DNA from: Plazaster borealis
Lineage: Eukaryota; Echinodermata; Asteroidea; Forcipulatida; Labidiasteridae
Direction: 5' to 3'
Assembly (NCBI GenBank): GCA_021014325.1
Contig: CM037474.1
Location: 5,212,488 to 5,276,487, forward strand
Length of the DNA: 64,000 nt
Shown: piece by piece, positions 1-11,263 of the stretch
Layout of the letters: the number at the start of each line of letters is the position of its first letter
Numbering within the stretch: position 1 is the first letter of the stretch
The notes under the pieces: model-generated
What the model saw: only the letters and a program-made list of their open reading frames with translations
Told to the model about the DNA's origin: nothing
The model's database searches: none
Made by a program: the position numbers and the translations under genes

Positions 1-200
1 AACGCTCTCCAGCACCCTTAAAGACGGGTACAACGGATGTCACTTTCCAAGATGAAGGAAACACAGAGACAGCCAAGCACATATTAAATAGCTTTGCAAG
101 AATACATGATAGGGGAAACACATTTTCAAAACAATTGCAGGGATTCCGTCAGGGCCAGTAGCCTTGGAGGCATCCAAGGAATTAATAGTCCGGGCAGTCT
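1..200 (-). pseudogene. Non-LTR retrotransposon reverse transcriptase fragment
   Basis: Read on the minus strand, this end of the window encodes pieces of a reverse transcriptase fingers/palm region: LDASKATGPDGIPAIVLK around 110-190, then FPSSWK and VVPVFKGAG in another frame near 1-60. The SKATGPDGIP block is a hallmark of LINE-type reverse transcriptases. The reading frame is interrupted, so this is a dead fragment, and it runs off the left edge. The exact clade (CR1, L2 or similar) cannot be settled by eye. Confidence 0.75.
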
Positions 201-246
201 TCAATGGAGTGATGAGAAGATAATAAATAATAATAAACAGGACATT

Positions 247-415
247 TATAAAGCGCCTTTTTACCAGAGGATGCAAAGCGCTGGAGGAAAAACAGAAGAG
301 GGGGAGGGGGGAGAGGCAGACAGGAGAAGTACAGAACAATTATAAAGCGCCTTTTTACCAGAGGATGCGAAGTGCTGGAGGAAAAACAGAAAACAGATGA
401 GGGGGAGGGGGAGGC
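247..415. repeat. Tandem duplication of ~96 bp
   Basis: The stretch beginning TATAAAGCGCCTTTTTACCA occurs twice, at about 247 and 343, followed each time by GGAGGAAAAACAG and a G-rich tract. Two copies, slightly diverged. It lies between two retrotransposon fragments. Confidence 0.6.
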
Positions 416-429
416 AGATAAGAGAAACC

Positions 430-639
430 CATATTACATGCGAACAGAGAAAAAATGGGTCTTGAGGGGAGGGCCTTTTTAAAGGGAGTGAGACTAGTTG
501 AATTTCTAACAAGAGTAGCAAGTTTGTTCCATAGCCGAGGGGCAGAGACAGAAAAAGCCCGGTCACCAGCCTGAATGCGAGATTTGGGAACATCAAGACA
601 GATACTATGGAAAGGCAGGAAGTGGATGCCCCTCATCAT
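430..639 (-). pseudogene. Non-LTR retrotransposon C-terminal tail
   Basis: The minus strand encodes RAFSVSAPRLWNKLATLVRN followed by STSLTPFKKAL. This matches the typical end of LINE ORF2 proteins (a block of the form SF..AP.LWN.LP......FK..L). No reverse transcriptase lies directly upstream, so this is an isolated 3' remnant. It is separate from the fragment at 1-200, because the order on the minus strand is tail first. Confidence 0.65.
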
Positions 640-731
640 CGAGTTCGGAGTTGGATAAAAAGTTATTGATTTCTAGCAAATCAATAAGTAGTTGGATTTA
701 ATTATTTCATAAGATGGAGATATAAACAGAC

Positions 732-830
732 ATGATATTCTTCCTATTTTAGTCTGATTTCTGATTTTTTTGCCAAAGGAAAAATCAGAAAAACTGTGAT
801 TAAATAGCCTGAAAAGTCTATTAAAGCCTA
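732..830 (+). repeat. Left arm of a ~100 bp inverted repeat pair
   Basis: Starts CATGATATTCTTCC and ends CTATTAAAGCC. Its reverse complement matches 2183-2281 at roughly 80% by eye. The two arms point toward each other over 1.35 kb that contains an AAC-tailed SINE, as expected for the ends of a DNA element or a foldback. No target duplication was found. Confidence 0.55.
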
Positions 831-1123
831 CACCATGTGCACATGTAGGTCAGCCCTTGTCCTCAGTAAAACATTCCTACATTTTTTTCAAGGACCAAAT
901 ATGCCTGTTTAAAGGAGGCAAAATCTGCATTTTTACTTTGAAGGTTTGTGTCAAAGGTGCTCTGTTAAAATTTTGTTTATTACCCCCCCCCCCGAAAAAA
1001 TCATCACTCTAGAGCCTGCTTGCTGTACAAAACCTATTACAGCCTTCGCACTTCAAATAAAATTCCCTGCTTGGGTTGTAGGTTTAGCAAGATAATCCCA
1101 AGATAACATCAAGTGTGAACCTT

Positions 1124-1240
1124 TGCCACCATGGTTACACTGCTGGACTTGCAATCACAAGGTTGTGGATTCGAATCCAGCCAAGCTAACCGCTGATTTC
1201 ACAATGACTAGAAAAAGTATTGTTGTCTAGTTCTGAATCA
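1124..1240 (+). mobile_element. tRNA-derived SINE (AAC-tailed family), 5' part
   Basis: Contains a pol III B-box-like block (GGATTCGAATCC) and the tail ATTGTTGTCTAGTTCTGAAT that is also found in the copy at 26950-27470. The match stops near 1238 and resumes at 1565, so about 320 bp separate the two halves here. The A-box side is degenerate. This is not a functional tRNA gene. Confidence 0.6.
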
Positions 1241-1559
1241 CAATTCGTTATTACTACTATTTTTATTTATTTGGCCAAGAGTTCAACAAACATACAACAT
1301 TACAAGAAACTATCACATGTTTACTTTTACAATCTTAAGATAACTAGAACGATTGTAAACTGAAATGCATTACTGATGTTGGAATGGAACAGTAACACTT
1401 TGACAGATCAAGGCAAGAAACAACTATTGGAATCAGATGACAAGACAAACCCATTCTAAGATGGCCAGCATTAATAAAAGTGAACCTGACCACTGTGACT
1501 CCAAAGCCTAATTAATCTAGTCTTGAAAATGGGAAATGAATCCTTGTAAGATTTCAATA

Positions 1560-1725
1560 ACGATTTGTGCAATTCATAATCATAGACGTTAAACCGATGT
1601 TTGTATGAGAGAGATTGGCTGTTGCCAGCTTGGCGTTTATATCCTTTTGTGGGAGCTTTGCAGAGTTCTCTTGTTGGGAAGATCATCTAAACAACAAACA
1701 AACAAACAAACAAACAAACTTGGGG
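1560..1725 (+). mobile_element. AAC-tailed SINE, 3' part
   Basis: Matches 27295-27460: CATAATC.TAGACGTT, then AGAGATTGGCTGT, GTGGGAGCTTTGC and a terminal (AAAC)n tract at about 1695-1718. The shared 3' half and tail define the family. Confidence 0.65.
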
Positions 1726-2182
1726 TGGTGGTGGTGGGTTCAAATTCCCCAGAACTTTGGAGGGAATTTCATGTCCTGGAAAGTGTCTCGGTACTGTGAA
1801 AAGGGCCTAAGTGTATAATGATAAGGAGAGAGCTTAAAACATGAAAAATATTTTTTTTCTTCTTTAAACAGCTTGTTCATTCCACACATCTTGTGTGTGA
1901 GAAATAATCCAAAATCTGAAGTGAAAACTAAGTTATTCAACATGTACACCTCCAGGCTGAAAACCCATAAACCATAAAGTTCCTCTGTTATTCCATGTCA
2001 AAACACATTTTATTATTTTCTCACAGAAACAAGACGGATTTTCAATGACATTTTGTACTTAAAAACTGTGTCTTTGGATGATGGGTAGTTGAAACAATTA
2101 TAACAACCGAAGAAAGTGAGCATTTAATAAATATGTGTGATATTTGGCCCTTGGAAAAAGCTAGCTGGCATACAATGGTATA

Positions 2183-2281
2183 GGCTTTAATAGACTTTTC
2201 AGGCTATTTAATAACAAATTTGCTGATTTTCTGAGGGCCTAAAAAATCGGAAAATCAGACTTAAGTAGGAAGAATATCATG
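2183..2281 (-). repeat. Right arm of the ~100 bp inverted repeat pair
   Basis: Begins GGCTTTAATAGACTTTTCAG and ends GAAGAATATCATG, the reverse complement of the arm at 732-830. A related fragment also appears near 27530-27610, just after the other AAC-tailed SINE copy. The SINE-like core and these arms may therefore travel together. Confidence 0.55.
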
Positions 2282-2350
2282 CCTGAATGAATTAGTCTGA
2301 TAGCTTTTTAGTGAAGTGACGTTACTTGACATAAAACTCCCCTTTAATTC

Positions 2351-2599
2351 CTACCCATCCTCCTTGGTCGGCAAAATTTCCTTCAGGGCAGGTGGAATTA
2401 CAAATTCATCGTCTCTGAACCGCAAGTTGTCTTGCTTGGCATCTGTCCAAATAATTACATGCAACTGTTGAACCACATTTTGTGATTCTAAAACATCTGG
2501 CGGGAAATTGGTTTTCCGCAGAAAGATGCCTCTATCCAAAAGAATCAAGGAATCGCACTGCATTAAGAGTGACCTAATTTTAATTTTAAAAATAGGCAA
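2351..2599 (-). CDS. Possible protein-coding exon, product unknown
   Basis: The minus strand is open for 82 codons. Unlike its surroundings, it has an ordinary protein composition, with segments such as NFPPDVLESQNVVQQLHVII and RFRDDEFVIPPALKEILP. The frame ends in a TAG within GGATGGGTAGG, which could instead be read as a splice donor. No clear 3' splice site was placed, and I do not recognise the family. It could be the last exon of a host gene, an exon captured by a transposon, or chance. Confidence 0.3.
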   Translation of the reverse strand: MPIFKIKIRSLLMQCDSLILLDRGIFLRKTNFPPDVLESQNVVQQLHVIIWTDAKQDNLRFRDDEFVIPPALKEILPTKEDG

Positions 2600-2974
2600 T
2601 CTGAGCTCAAATCAGTGAAATTTTATTCAGTTTAGTAGGAACTGAGCGTCACTTTTTTATTTTAGTCAAGAGTTCTCGAGCATTCTTTGATATTCATGGA
2701 ATTGACAGTGGGTTGCCTGAATGTCAACAGGCCTGACACGGTCAGCTGGAGACGGTTTTTATAAAATACTTAAGTACCTCAAGCTATCTCTCGGCACTGT
2801 CTCCCATCTGTAGTCTGACCGTGTTTTCTTATCACATTCTATTATCTATGTTATCGGTGGCAATCATTAGTCATGGTGTTTATATGACCTACCAAGTCTG
2901 GAGAGTTGGAAGTCATGGGAATGAGTGATCTGAACGGATTTGTTTTTGAGAATTGAGTTTTTGAGGATTTGTTC

Positions 2975-3635
2975 TTGGTTTGGGTTGGGGTTGGATGTGG
3001 GTTTGGCTGGGGGGTTGGATGTGGGTTTGGGTGGGGTTGGATGTTGGTTTTGGTGGGGGTTGGATGTGGGTTTGGCTGGGGGTTGGATGGGGGGTTGGAT
3101 GTGGGTTTGGCTGGGGGTTAGATGTGGGTTTGGGTTGGATGTGGGTTTGGGTGGAGGTTGGATGTGGGTTTGGCAGGGGGTTGGATGTGGGTTTGGGTGG
3201 AGGTTGGATGTGGGTTTGGCTGGGGGTTGGATGGGGGTTTGGCTGGGGGTTGGATGTGGGTTTGACTGGGGGTTGGATGTTGGTTTGGCTGGGAGTTGGA
3301 TGTGGGTTTGGCTGGGGGTTGGGGTTGGATGTGGGTTTGGCTGGGGGTTGGATGTTGGTTTGGCTAGAGTTGGATGTGGGTTTGGCTGGGGGTTGGGTTT
3401 GGCTGGGGGTTGGATGTTGGTTTGGCTGGGGGTTGGATGTGGGTTTTGCTGGGGGTTGGCTGTGGTTGGATGTGGGTTTGACTTGGGGTTGCCTGGGGGT
3501 TGGATGTTGGTTTGGCTGGGGGTTGGATGTGGGTTTTGCTGGGGGTTGGCTGTGGTTGGATGTGGGTTTGACTTGGGGTTGCCTGGGGGTTGGATGTGGA
3601 TTTGGCTTGGGGTTGGACGGGGTTTGGGTATGGGT
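2975..3635 (+). repeat. G-rich minisatellite, ~24 bp unit
   Basis: About 660 bp built from variants of GGGGGTTGGATGTGGGTTTG plus GCTG. Units gain or lose a few bases, and a higher-order duplication of about 90 bp is visible between 3405 and 3590. Long reading frames exist on both strands here only because the array is low-complexity (Pro/Asn/His-rich on minus, Gly/Trp/Val-rich on plus). Runs of three to five G make the plus strand a candidate for G-quadruplexes. Confidence 0.9.
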
Positions 3636-3639
3636 TGGA

Positions 3640-5020
3640 TGAATGTTTGGTGGGGAGGGGCACAACATTTTCACGGTAGACAAAATCTTTAGTCACTATT
3701 GCAATCTTTTTACAACTCACTCTTTATGTTTTTATCAGGAGGTGTTTCCGGCATTGCAAATTATATGAGAGCATGTACTGTCTGATAAATAACTCAGCGT
3801 TTTGTATTTGATTCTTATCCCAGGTCTTGCGGTGGGACAAGTTACGAGCGAACGTCCATGTTAAAGGTGAGAGCCAATATTGAGACTAGCGTATTTATTC
3901 TGTCTTCTTTCCAATTGTTGTTATTATTATTGTTATTCAGTACGTTTATTTCAATGTTGTCATCAAAGACAAAGATTATATATCATCATTACATCTGTTA
4001 TCATAGCAAAGCAAATTCAAGATGCATAAAGAAATCATGATGAATAAAGTTTAAGATTCAGCAAGACGACATTTAGGTTTGGGTGAAGCGCTGCTTTTGT
4101 ACCCTGACCTATTGACAGACCAACGGAGACAGGACACTGGACTGTCATGACAAAGAAACAAAAATGTACAAGACAAGTTATATCAACTCAGCAAAAAATG
4201 TAAGTCTTAAACACATTATGAATCTAAGCATATGAGTAAACATTGAAGAGGGGGTTTTTTCTTCAGATTTTGATAAATGAGAAAATAGAATTAGCTGTTC
4301 ATGGCCTTCTCTGTCTCTCTAATCATGTATTTCCAATTGACTGCTTCTGTTACACTTGTACACCTGTTTATGTGTGTTGTGTTGTAATTTTAGCCTTTGA
4401 GAAAGACTCATCTGGGGTCAAAACGTCAGGCCATCAACTATTTTTTGCATTTTTGATAAACAAGACTTATTTTAGACAACGAGGTTCTATTAAAACAGAT
4501 GAAAAATTTAAAATAAAGTTGTGACCAACATCACACCACCCCAATATGTTTTATTTACCCATGACATCTCTATTCATACATCTGTAATTTTTATTAAAAT
4601 CGATTTGCCCCGGGTAAACACATCACAAAATTTTCAGGGCATTCCAATCTTGGTCATGTGACGATGTCTCGTTATTATGCCGTTAAGAAAAACCAAATCG
4701 ATATCAAATTGTATTGGGCTGTAGATAATTAAATTAAGTTGGTGTCCTTGGGGAGGTGGGAATAAAACACATATGGTTCAACGGCCAGAGGTTGAAACCG
4801 TTATCGTCCGAGAGGAGTCACGTTTCAGAGATAACAATTTCGCTGTAATTACAGAAGTTACGGGAAATGGAAATAATGGAGAGTGGATAGTTCACATGTA
4901 GGCTGGATTGGGGGGGTGGGAAGAGCAGCCAAGTCTCCCTGATTCTGAAGAAAGTTCCCTGAAAAAACCCCCAATCTTTCCATGTTCTGATGGACAAATT
5001 TGACAATCTTCCTGATTATG
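3640..5020. other. No gene seen; old repeat fragments
   Basis: A fragment around 4380-4440 (GAGAAAGACTCATCTGG...) belongs to a dispersed repeat also seen near 12050-12150 and 26160-26260. Around 4890-5030 the minus strand resembles 14370-14470 (HQNMERLGVFSG versus a similar segment), pointing to another dispersed repeat. Nothing else is recognisable. Confidence 0.4.
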
Positions 5021-5026
5021 GAAACT

Positions 5027-5365
5027 TTTACTATGCCATAACCAAGGACCCTTGTTATTTTTTTCACAGAGATCAAGACCTCCACAAAATAACAACCATG
5101 TTAACATCACCACGATATGTAGTTTGAAACAATTACTGTGCCATAACCAAGGACCCTTGTTATTTTTTAACAGAGATCCAGACCTCCACAAAATAACAAC
5201 CATGTTAACATCGCCACGATATGTAGTTTGAAACAATTACTGTGCCATAACCAAGGACCCTTGTTATTTTTTTCACAGAGATCAAGACCTCCACAAAATA
5301 ACAACCATGTTAACATCGCCACGATATGTAGTTTGAAACAATTACTGTGCCATAACCAAGTACCC
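5027..5365. repeat. Tandem repeat, ~105 bp unit, 3+ copies
   Basis: The block CCATAACCAAGGACCCTTG recurs at about 5036, 5141, 5245 and 5350, each followed by AACAACCATGTTAACATC and CACGATATGTAGTTTGAAAC. Spacings are 104-105 bp and the copies are nearly identical, so the expansion is recent. Confidence 0.9.
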
Positions 5366-6030
5366 TTGCTATGGTGATGTCATTATTCTCATGCATAGAA
5401 TGTTTCACTAGTAGAAGAAAGTGTTCAGTGAATAAACGATCATGACCTTTAACCCGCCCCCCCCTCCTGAAAAACCAGGGACGTTGGTAAATAGCAGTCA
5501 AGTGAATGCTTGTTAAATAAACGCAATCGAATGAAGTGACAGACAACCGGCACCCATTACCGAGGACCTTTGTTACTAGTGCTTGTGTGAAAGGGCCTTT
5601 TTTTATATAGTTTTTAGCAGAACTTGGGCTAAGATAAAGTAGAGTGTCAATGTTTTTAAAAACAAGTGTGCTGTGCTTGTCTGCTCGCCTCCTTGGTTTT
5701 TGAATCAATTTGTTTTTTTGTTTCTGCTCCTCAGGAGAGAAAAGGACCTCTACTTGACAGCGAGAAACTTCTACTGAGAGGTGAAGAACGAAAGTGGGTT
5801 ATGTGATGTGATCATGTGATAGTGTGTAGAAACTCACGTCATTCTTGTTATACAAACGAAATCCCAGTTAATTCTTTAACATTCAGAATTAGTTATCTTT
5901 AACAAATCATTGTAATCGACAATTTTTACATGTAATTATATAAATTTATACTTTGAATGGAAGAATCATAAACTCGTTACTGTTTTCGATAACGCATTGA
6001 CTTCACTTCAAATATTGTTAACTACAAAAG
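5366..6030. other. No feature recognised
   Basis: AT-rich sequence with short C runs. There is no convincing reading frame and no repeat I could match elsewhere in the window. Confidence 0.4.
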
Positions 6031-6031
6031 T

Positions 6032-6128
6032 TAGGGCTAGTTAGCTCAGTTGGTAGAGCGCCGGCACGTTAACCCAGAGGTTGCAGGTTCAATCTGCTCT
6101 AGTCAGTTTTCTCTGTTCAAACAAAAAC
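6032..6128 (+). mobile_element. tRNA-derived SINE, family A (truncated)
   Basis: The tRNA-like head has an A-box region TAGCTCAGTTGGTAGAGCG and a B-box region GGTTCAATC, then the family tail starting CTCTAGTCAGTTTTC. The anticodon-arm bases do not pair well, so this is a SINE head rather than a tRNA gene. Other copies lie near 13929, 35755, 36814, 62468 and 62628. Confidence 0.75.
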
Positions 6129-6411
6129 TACAAAAGTTGTCTTAAAGTTAAAGAATTGTTCATGAATGTTCAGACTCTTCTATCTTTGTGAATGCTTCCC
6201 ACCAAATAAAATGTTCATATTGTAAAAAATATACTTAGATAACATTGAAACCATGTAATAGTGTGATATTTAAACAGTTGTGATGTCTTGCAAAGAGTCT
6301 TTTCTGTTGTTTAAAGTTTTATGATTAAGATATGAGATGTTTACCATGATCCAGTAATTGTGTTGCTTCCAGTTCCAAATATTCTCATTTTGGGTTGACC
6401 AAAATGGCTGC

Positions 6412-6600
6412 CACCTGGGCCCAATTTCACAGAGCTTCTTATGCAGAAAATATTGCTTAACAATTTCCTGCTAAGCAGAAATGAGCAGGATACCAGTCAC
6501 AGATGGTACATGTGACATGGTATTTTGGCTGGTAACCTTATTCTGGTATTGCATAATGATGTTGGGCGAAGCTGCTTTTTGTGCTGAAGCAGCTCTATGA
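6412..6600 (+). mobile_element. MITE family V copy
   Basis: Starts CTGGGCCCAATTTCACAGAGC and continues through CAGGATACCAGTCACAGATG and TGGCTGGTAACC to AGCAGCTCTATGAATTT, an inverted echo of its start. The same internal blocks occur at 18330, 20860 and 57250 and, interrupted, at 9866 and 61576. Confidence 0.65.
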
Positions 6601-6976
6601 ATTTTAGCCATTTAAAACAAAAAATCAAACTAAGTTTATTACTTATTTTCCCCAAACTGTTAAAAGATACTGAGATGAAACGTAGAATAAACCCCTGCAA
6701 ACTTAAGCTCTAAAAACATGGAATTGAAAACAAGTTTCATGCCTTTCCGAAAACAATGTTGACATCTTGTTAAAAGGTTGGAAGCCATTTGAGAGAAAAA
6801 AAATATCCACTGGCAGTTACCCAATGCACTCCAAAGCCAAACGGTGTTGTTGTTTTGTCTAATAACTTGGTTACATGTATCAATAACAGCGTTGGTTCCC
6901 TACAGTCCATTAGAGTTTTATGAAGCTGTTTATTTAATAAGATGAATTTAATTGCTAGAGTGCAGTACGGTGTGTG

Positions 6977-7548
6977 CGTTCTATTCATGCTAGCGGTTCT
7001 GCCGCATCGCCTCCGGGGACCATGTCTAGAATTAATACGGAAACCCATCTCTCTTGAAAAACACTATCTTGTAAGTGTCTGGTGAGGTATGAAAGAATAG
7101 CTGTACCAACCTGGGGGGGTTGAGTGAGATGAACTAGGCTGGTAAATGAGGTTGAAGATACATTCTAAGGTTTTTAAAGGGTCTGTATACGTTTGGTAAT
7201 GACTCTGAAAATGAATGGCAATCAAAACTTCCTTGGTAAGAAGTACAGCAGCTTTGGATAGTATAATGCATTTTGAGAAACTTTTCACTTAGAAAGTACT
7301 GCGGTTATGGAAAAATATATCACTTGTTATCCCCAAAAATCTGAGAAGCGTTACTGACAGTAACGTTTCTCAGATTGTGTATTCCAATTGCGGATTATTC
7401 TTCTTGAGTGGAAGACAAGAAACAACAAAAACGCTACCACCTTTTGAAATGAAATTTTCACAAGTTAGTTTTATGGTATATGTCTACAACTATATAGGAT
7501 TGAAACAAACAGTGGGTTCCAATTACTAAACGCATACAATCTCTTGAA
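6977..7548 (+). mobile_element. Duplicated segment ending in a Y-family TTAA MITE
   Basis: This ~570-bp stretch, from TTCTATTCATGCTAGCGGTT through the MITE beginning AGGGTCTGTATACGTTTGGT at 7178, reappears nearly unchanged at 34018-34581. The MITE part (7178-7548) is Y-family. Its right end is degraded relative to other copies. Confidence 0.7.
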
Positions 7549-7869
7549 AGTCAGGTGTGCGAGAGTGTTTCTTCTTTTTTGCTAAAGTTAACGGTTGCTA
7601 AAAAATAAGTAAGACTTGAAGACGTCAATGAAACTTTCTTAACCATCATCACCTCTTAACAATGTTGTTGACAATGTCGTCTTGTTATCTTATTCTTTCA
7701 TGTGATTCCACTTTGGCTTCTCACACAAGAGTTGTCTGTATTCTCATTTTATTTTCACGCAAACTTGAATCCTTGATTCTGATTGCGTGAACTCATAGCA
7801 ACACAAGTGTTATATTATACAAAATATTGTATGCATATTAGTACAATAATAGCACAATAAAATCACAAG

Positions 7870-7934
7870 GTGAAATCTGGACTGTTCCATTTCACGAGGC
7901 CAAGTCGAGTTAAGTGGAACAGTCCAGATTTCAA
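7870..7934. repeat. Short perfect-stem inverted repeat
   Basis: TGAAATCTGGACTGTTCCA at 7871-7889 is the reverse complement of TGGAACAGTCCAGATTTCA at 7915-7933, with a ~25-base spacer. Confidence 0.85.
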
Positions 7935-8049
7935 CGATTGATTATGTTCTGCTATATTGTATGAATAAAATGCATCCTATATTTGTTTATATTGCATGGC
8001 CAATATCAAACCCTGTTCTAACATGCTACGTATCAAGTTTGTTTGAAGA

Positions 8050-8184
8050 TAAGTTTGTTATCACACTCGGTGGCTCCTGGAATATTGACAAATATAGCAC
8101 GTCTGCGTCTCATATCCAACTCGACATGGGACGCAGAAGCGCTATATTTTTCCCGTATTCCACTCGGGCTTGTGTGATAACTAA
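8050..8184. repeat. Small foldback element
   Basis: TTATCACAC with a CGTCTGCGTCTCAT core on the left is mirrored by ATGGGACGCAGAAGCGC and GTGTGATAA on the right, giving interrupted arms of about 60 bp around CCAACTCGAC. Confidence 0.65.
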
Positions 8185-8384
8185 TATTATGTAAATATGA
8201 TAACTATGATATTTAATTGTATTGTCAATGCAGAGACAAATGTTATTTAAATAAAAGAATTTAACAACAAATTCACGCTTTGTCTTGTTTGTTTTTGACA
8301 GAGGGATTGATGTCACTTACTCATGCCAAAATTCTCTGTAATATTTCCTGGATTTTGTTCAAATTTTCAAGGGTATTAAAGGGT

Positions 8385-8745
8385 ATTAAAGTTATTATAC
8401 AGGATTGGTAAAGCTGACAAAATAGTCAAAGACAGTGTTGTGATCAACCATATACATTAAATAAACCTGTGAACATTTTGGCTTAATCCCTTGTGTGAGT
8501 CAGGAGGAAATAGTGAAAAACCATGCACAATTTTCAGCGTGCAAACACTTTGTCCTTAATTTTGGTTGTCACAATCAAAATCAGCTGTTGCATTTTCTTT
8601 TACGTTTTCAGATACAGTTTTCTCGAAACACGACTTTATTTTAGAGGGAAATATTTCACAGAAAAAAAATGGTTCTAGTATGAACTTCATAAACAGTAAG
8701 CTTTCAGACTAAAATTAAACAATCATAACTCTAATGTAAATAAAG
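8385..8745 (+). mobile_element. MITE family Z copy
   Basis: Begins near GTTATTATACAGGATTGGTA and ends near TAAAGGTATTATACCGG. Internal blocks (GTGAAAAACCATGCACAATT, ATATTTCACAGAAAA, AGTAAGCTTTCAGACTAAAA) are shared with 30468-30843 (reverse) and 34775-35635. Confidence 0.7.
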
Positions 8746-9154
8746 GTATTATACCGGTAGAGGATTAGTAGACCTGACAAAAAAAGTCCAACATAGCGTT
8801 CCTTTAACAATCAACATCCTTTGCCAAAACATGACATATCAACAACAACAAAATAAAAATCATTCCAACAGCATTGGCAACAGCATGGTTTCCTTTTTTA
8901 ATCATTTTGACAATTTTATATATAACCACACGACAAAAAGAGAAATGTCCTTTCACTCCGCTGTGAGTTTGAACGAAGCAAAGTCGTTTACCATGGACCC
9001 ATGCAGCTTCTACAATCATACAGTACGTGGTTCTTAGTTGGTTCTTATATCGCGCTTTATCACACCCAATGGGCGTATCAAAGCGCTCTGTATTTTTTTT
9101 CTTGCAAGATATGTGGAGCTACGTTTAGAAGTATAAGACCTATTCCTTTAAAGC

Positions 9155-9432
9155 ACCATGTAATGGTTAACAAGGTGCTGTGGCGCAATATGCTGCCGAT
9201 CAGACCAGGAACACCGGGGCGAACCCCTTCTCTTTACGATAAGTGTACTGGGTTCTTTTACATGCATTACACAACACACGGGACCTACGGCTTTACGTCC
9301 CATCCCAAGGATGCAGCAATAATGGTTAAGTGCCTTGCTTAAGGACACAAGTGCACGACCGGGACTCGAACCCACACTCTGCTGATCAGAAACAGAGCTT
9401 GAGTCCGGTGCTCTTATCCACTCGGCCATGAC
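9155..9432 (-). mobile_element. tRNA-Leu-like SINE, family L
   Basis: On the minus strand the copy starts with a class II tRNA-like head (GGCCGAG, then a GGGTTCGAGTCCCG-type B box) and continues with GACACTTGTGTCCTTAAGCA-like and ACGTAAAGCCGTAGGTCCCG blocks. The head resembles tRNA-Leu(CAA). At least nine more copies occur in the window. Confidence 0.8.
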
Positions 9433-9865
9433 ACGCGATAAACAAGAAAGTAATCATTTCAAAATAAACACTGAATCTTCTTCAATCTATTCTTTTAAGT
9501 TTTCAATTTAATTTAAACCTCTGCAACATGCTTGACAAGTTCTCCTTAAATAAATAATATTGGATAATAAATACATTTTATGACAAAAAAAACATTTACA
9601 TTAATCTGTTAAAAGCAAAATTATACTAGAATGTATCAGGCAAATATTTAAAATAATATTTTGAGTTGTTTTTTCGTTCAGCCAAATAAAACATTTGTCA
9701 TAATTAAGAGTATTTTATTGGTTACTACCTTACACCGATGTGATACACATTATGTCCTCAGTACTTTTCCAAGTTCTACTGAAAAAATCCCACAGGCATA
9801 CTATTCAAGTGGGATTCGAACCTGTAACCCTCACCATTCCAGAGCAAATGTCTTACCACCAGAGG

Positions 9866-10300
9866 GCCAAATTTCATAGAGCTGCTTAAAGGCACTGAAC
9901 ACATTTGGTAATTGTCACAGACCAGTATTCTCACTTGGTGTATCCCAACATATGCATAAAATAACAAGCCTGTAAAAAATTTGGGCTCAATTGGTCATTG
10001 AAGTTGCAAGAAAATGATGAAAGAAAAAACACCGTTGTTGTACAAATTTGTGCTTTCAAATAGGAATAAAACTTCTTGCAAGAAGTTTTTAATAATTTAA
10101 TTAGAAAATATATCTTTCTCAAAAACTACGTTATTTCAGAGGGAGTCGTTTGCTACAATGTTTTATACTATCAACAGCTCCCCGTTGCTTGTTACCAAGT
10201 AACTTTTTATGTTAATATATATTTTGAGTAATTACCAAACGTGTACAGTGCCTTTAAGCAGAAAATTATGATTTTTATCCTTACCAATACTCTATAATAC
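9866..10300. mobile_element. MITE V copy split by an X-family insertion
   Basis: Left part AGGGCCAAATTTCATAGAGC, right part AAGCAGAAAATTATG. Between them sits the X-family MITE at 9890-10253. The same V-family TTAA site is occupied by a Y-family MITE at 61606-61986. Confidence 0.65.
9890..10253 (-). mobile_element. TTAA MITE family X, nested in V
   Basis: Bounded by TTAA (9886-9889 and 10254-10257), with terminal inverted repeats AGGCACTGAACAC / GTGTACAGTGCCT. 364 bp. Internal sequence is the reverse orientation of the copy at 22819-23186. Confidence 0.85.
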
Positions 10301-10306
10301 CTTTAA

Positions 10307-10651
10307 AGGGAAAGTATACCTTTGGTTTTTGGAACTGTTCATTTGTGAAAATTTCTTTTCAAAAGGTGATTGCGTTTTTGAGATATCGCCGCAAATTCGG
10401 AGCAGTGATGTCCTTGCAGGAAGAATAATTCGTAATTGGAAATACACAATCTGAGAAATGTATCTGACAGTAACGTTTCTCAGATTCAAATTTTGGGGGA
10501 TAAAAACTGATATATTATTCCATAACCACATTACTTCGAAGTGAAATGATTCTCAAAATGCTTTATACTATCGACAGCTGCTGTACTTCTAACAAAGTAA
10601 GTTTTTATTGCCATTAATTTTAAGAGTGATTACCAAGCGTGTACCTTCCCT
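10307..10651 (-). mobile_element. TTAA MITE family Y
   Basis: Flanked by TTAA at 10303-10306 and 10652-10655, ends AGGGAAAGTATACC and GTGTACCTTCCCT. Contains the Y landmarks TTTCAAAAGGTG, GAATAAT and a GTAACGTTTCTCAGATT palindrome arm. Confidence 0.8.
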
Positions 10652-11263
10652 TTAAGAGACCAATAATATTGAATGGACATGTGCTTTTTTTTGGGGGGGG
10701 GGTGGTGTCAAATAAAACACTCTTTGTTCATTACCTCAATTTGATATAAAGAATTTTTGCATTTAGTGTCCTTTAATCCTTTCACATTTTGGGTATTCTT
10801 TGCATTTAATATCCCCAAAGTGTATGATACCTTCCTATGCAGAGTAAAGTATATGTTTACCCTTAAGTTTATCCTCAGTAGATTTAAATCAATTTCAGAA
10901 TATCACTTTTCCTAATCTAGCCAGCGAAAGGTGGAAAAGGGCAAAGGACCCTTTCACTTATGCGGGGGTCCGGGAGGGATTTTCAAATTATATTAACTCT
11001 GATAACTTAATAACAATCTTTTCCAAGGGCACTTGCCTTTTTATGTGCGAAAAAAATGCACAGAGACCAATCAGCGAGATTTCAATAGAATAATTTCCAA
11101 TGGGAAAATTTCCCAAGAGAAACAATTTCAAATTTTAAGAGGAAAATGAAAATCAATAACTCATCTCTGGAGAGGATTTTATTTCAGGCAAACCCTCGAT
11201 GATTACATCAGACATTCAAAACAGAATTAAAAATCTTGTTCTATCAGCCAACGATTGATTTAA

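Noticed and set aside
2913..3692. Long overlapping reading frames of 220-256 codons on both strands
   Set aside because: They arise from a low-complexity minisatellite whose unit lacks stop codons; no sequence outside the array supports a protein.
9001..9429. Reading frames on both strands of 93-113 codons
   Set aside because: They are translations of a SINE copy; similar peptides come from every L-family copy.
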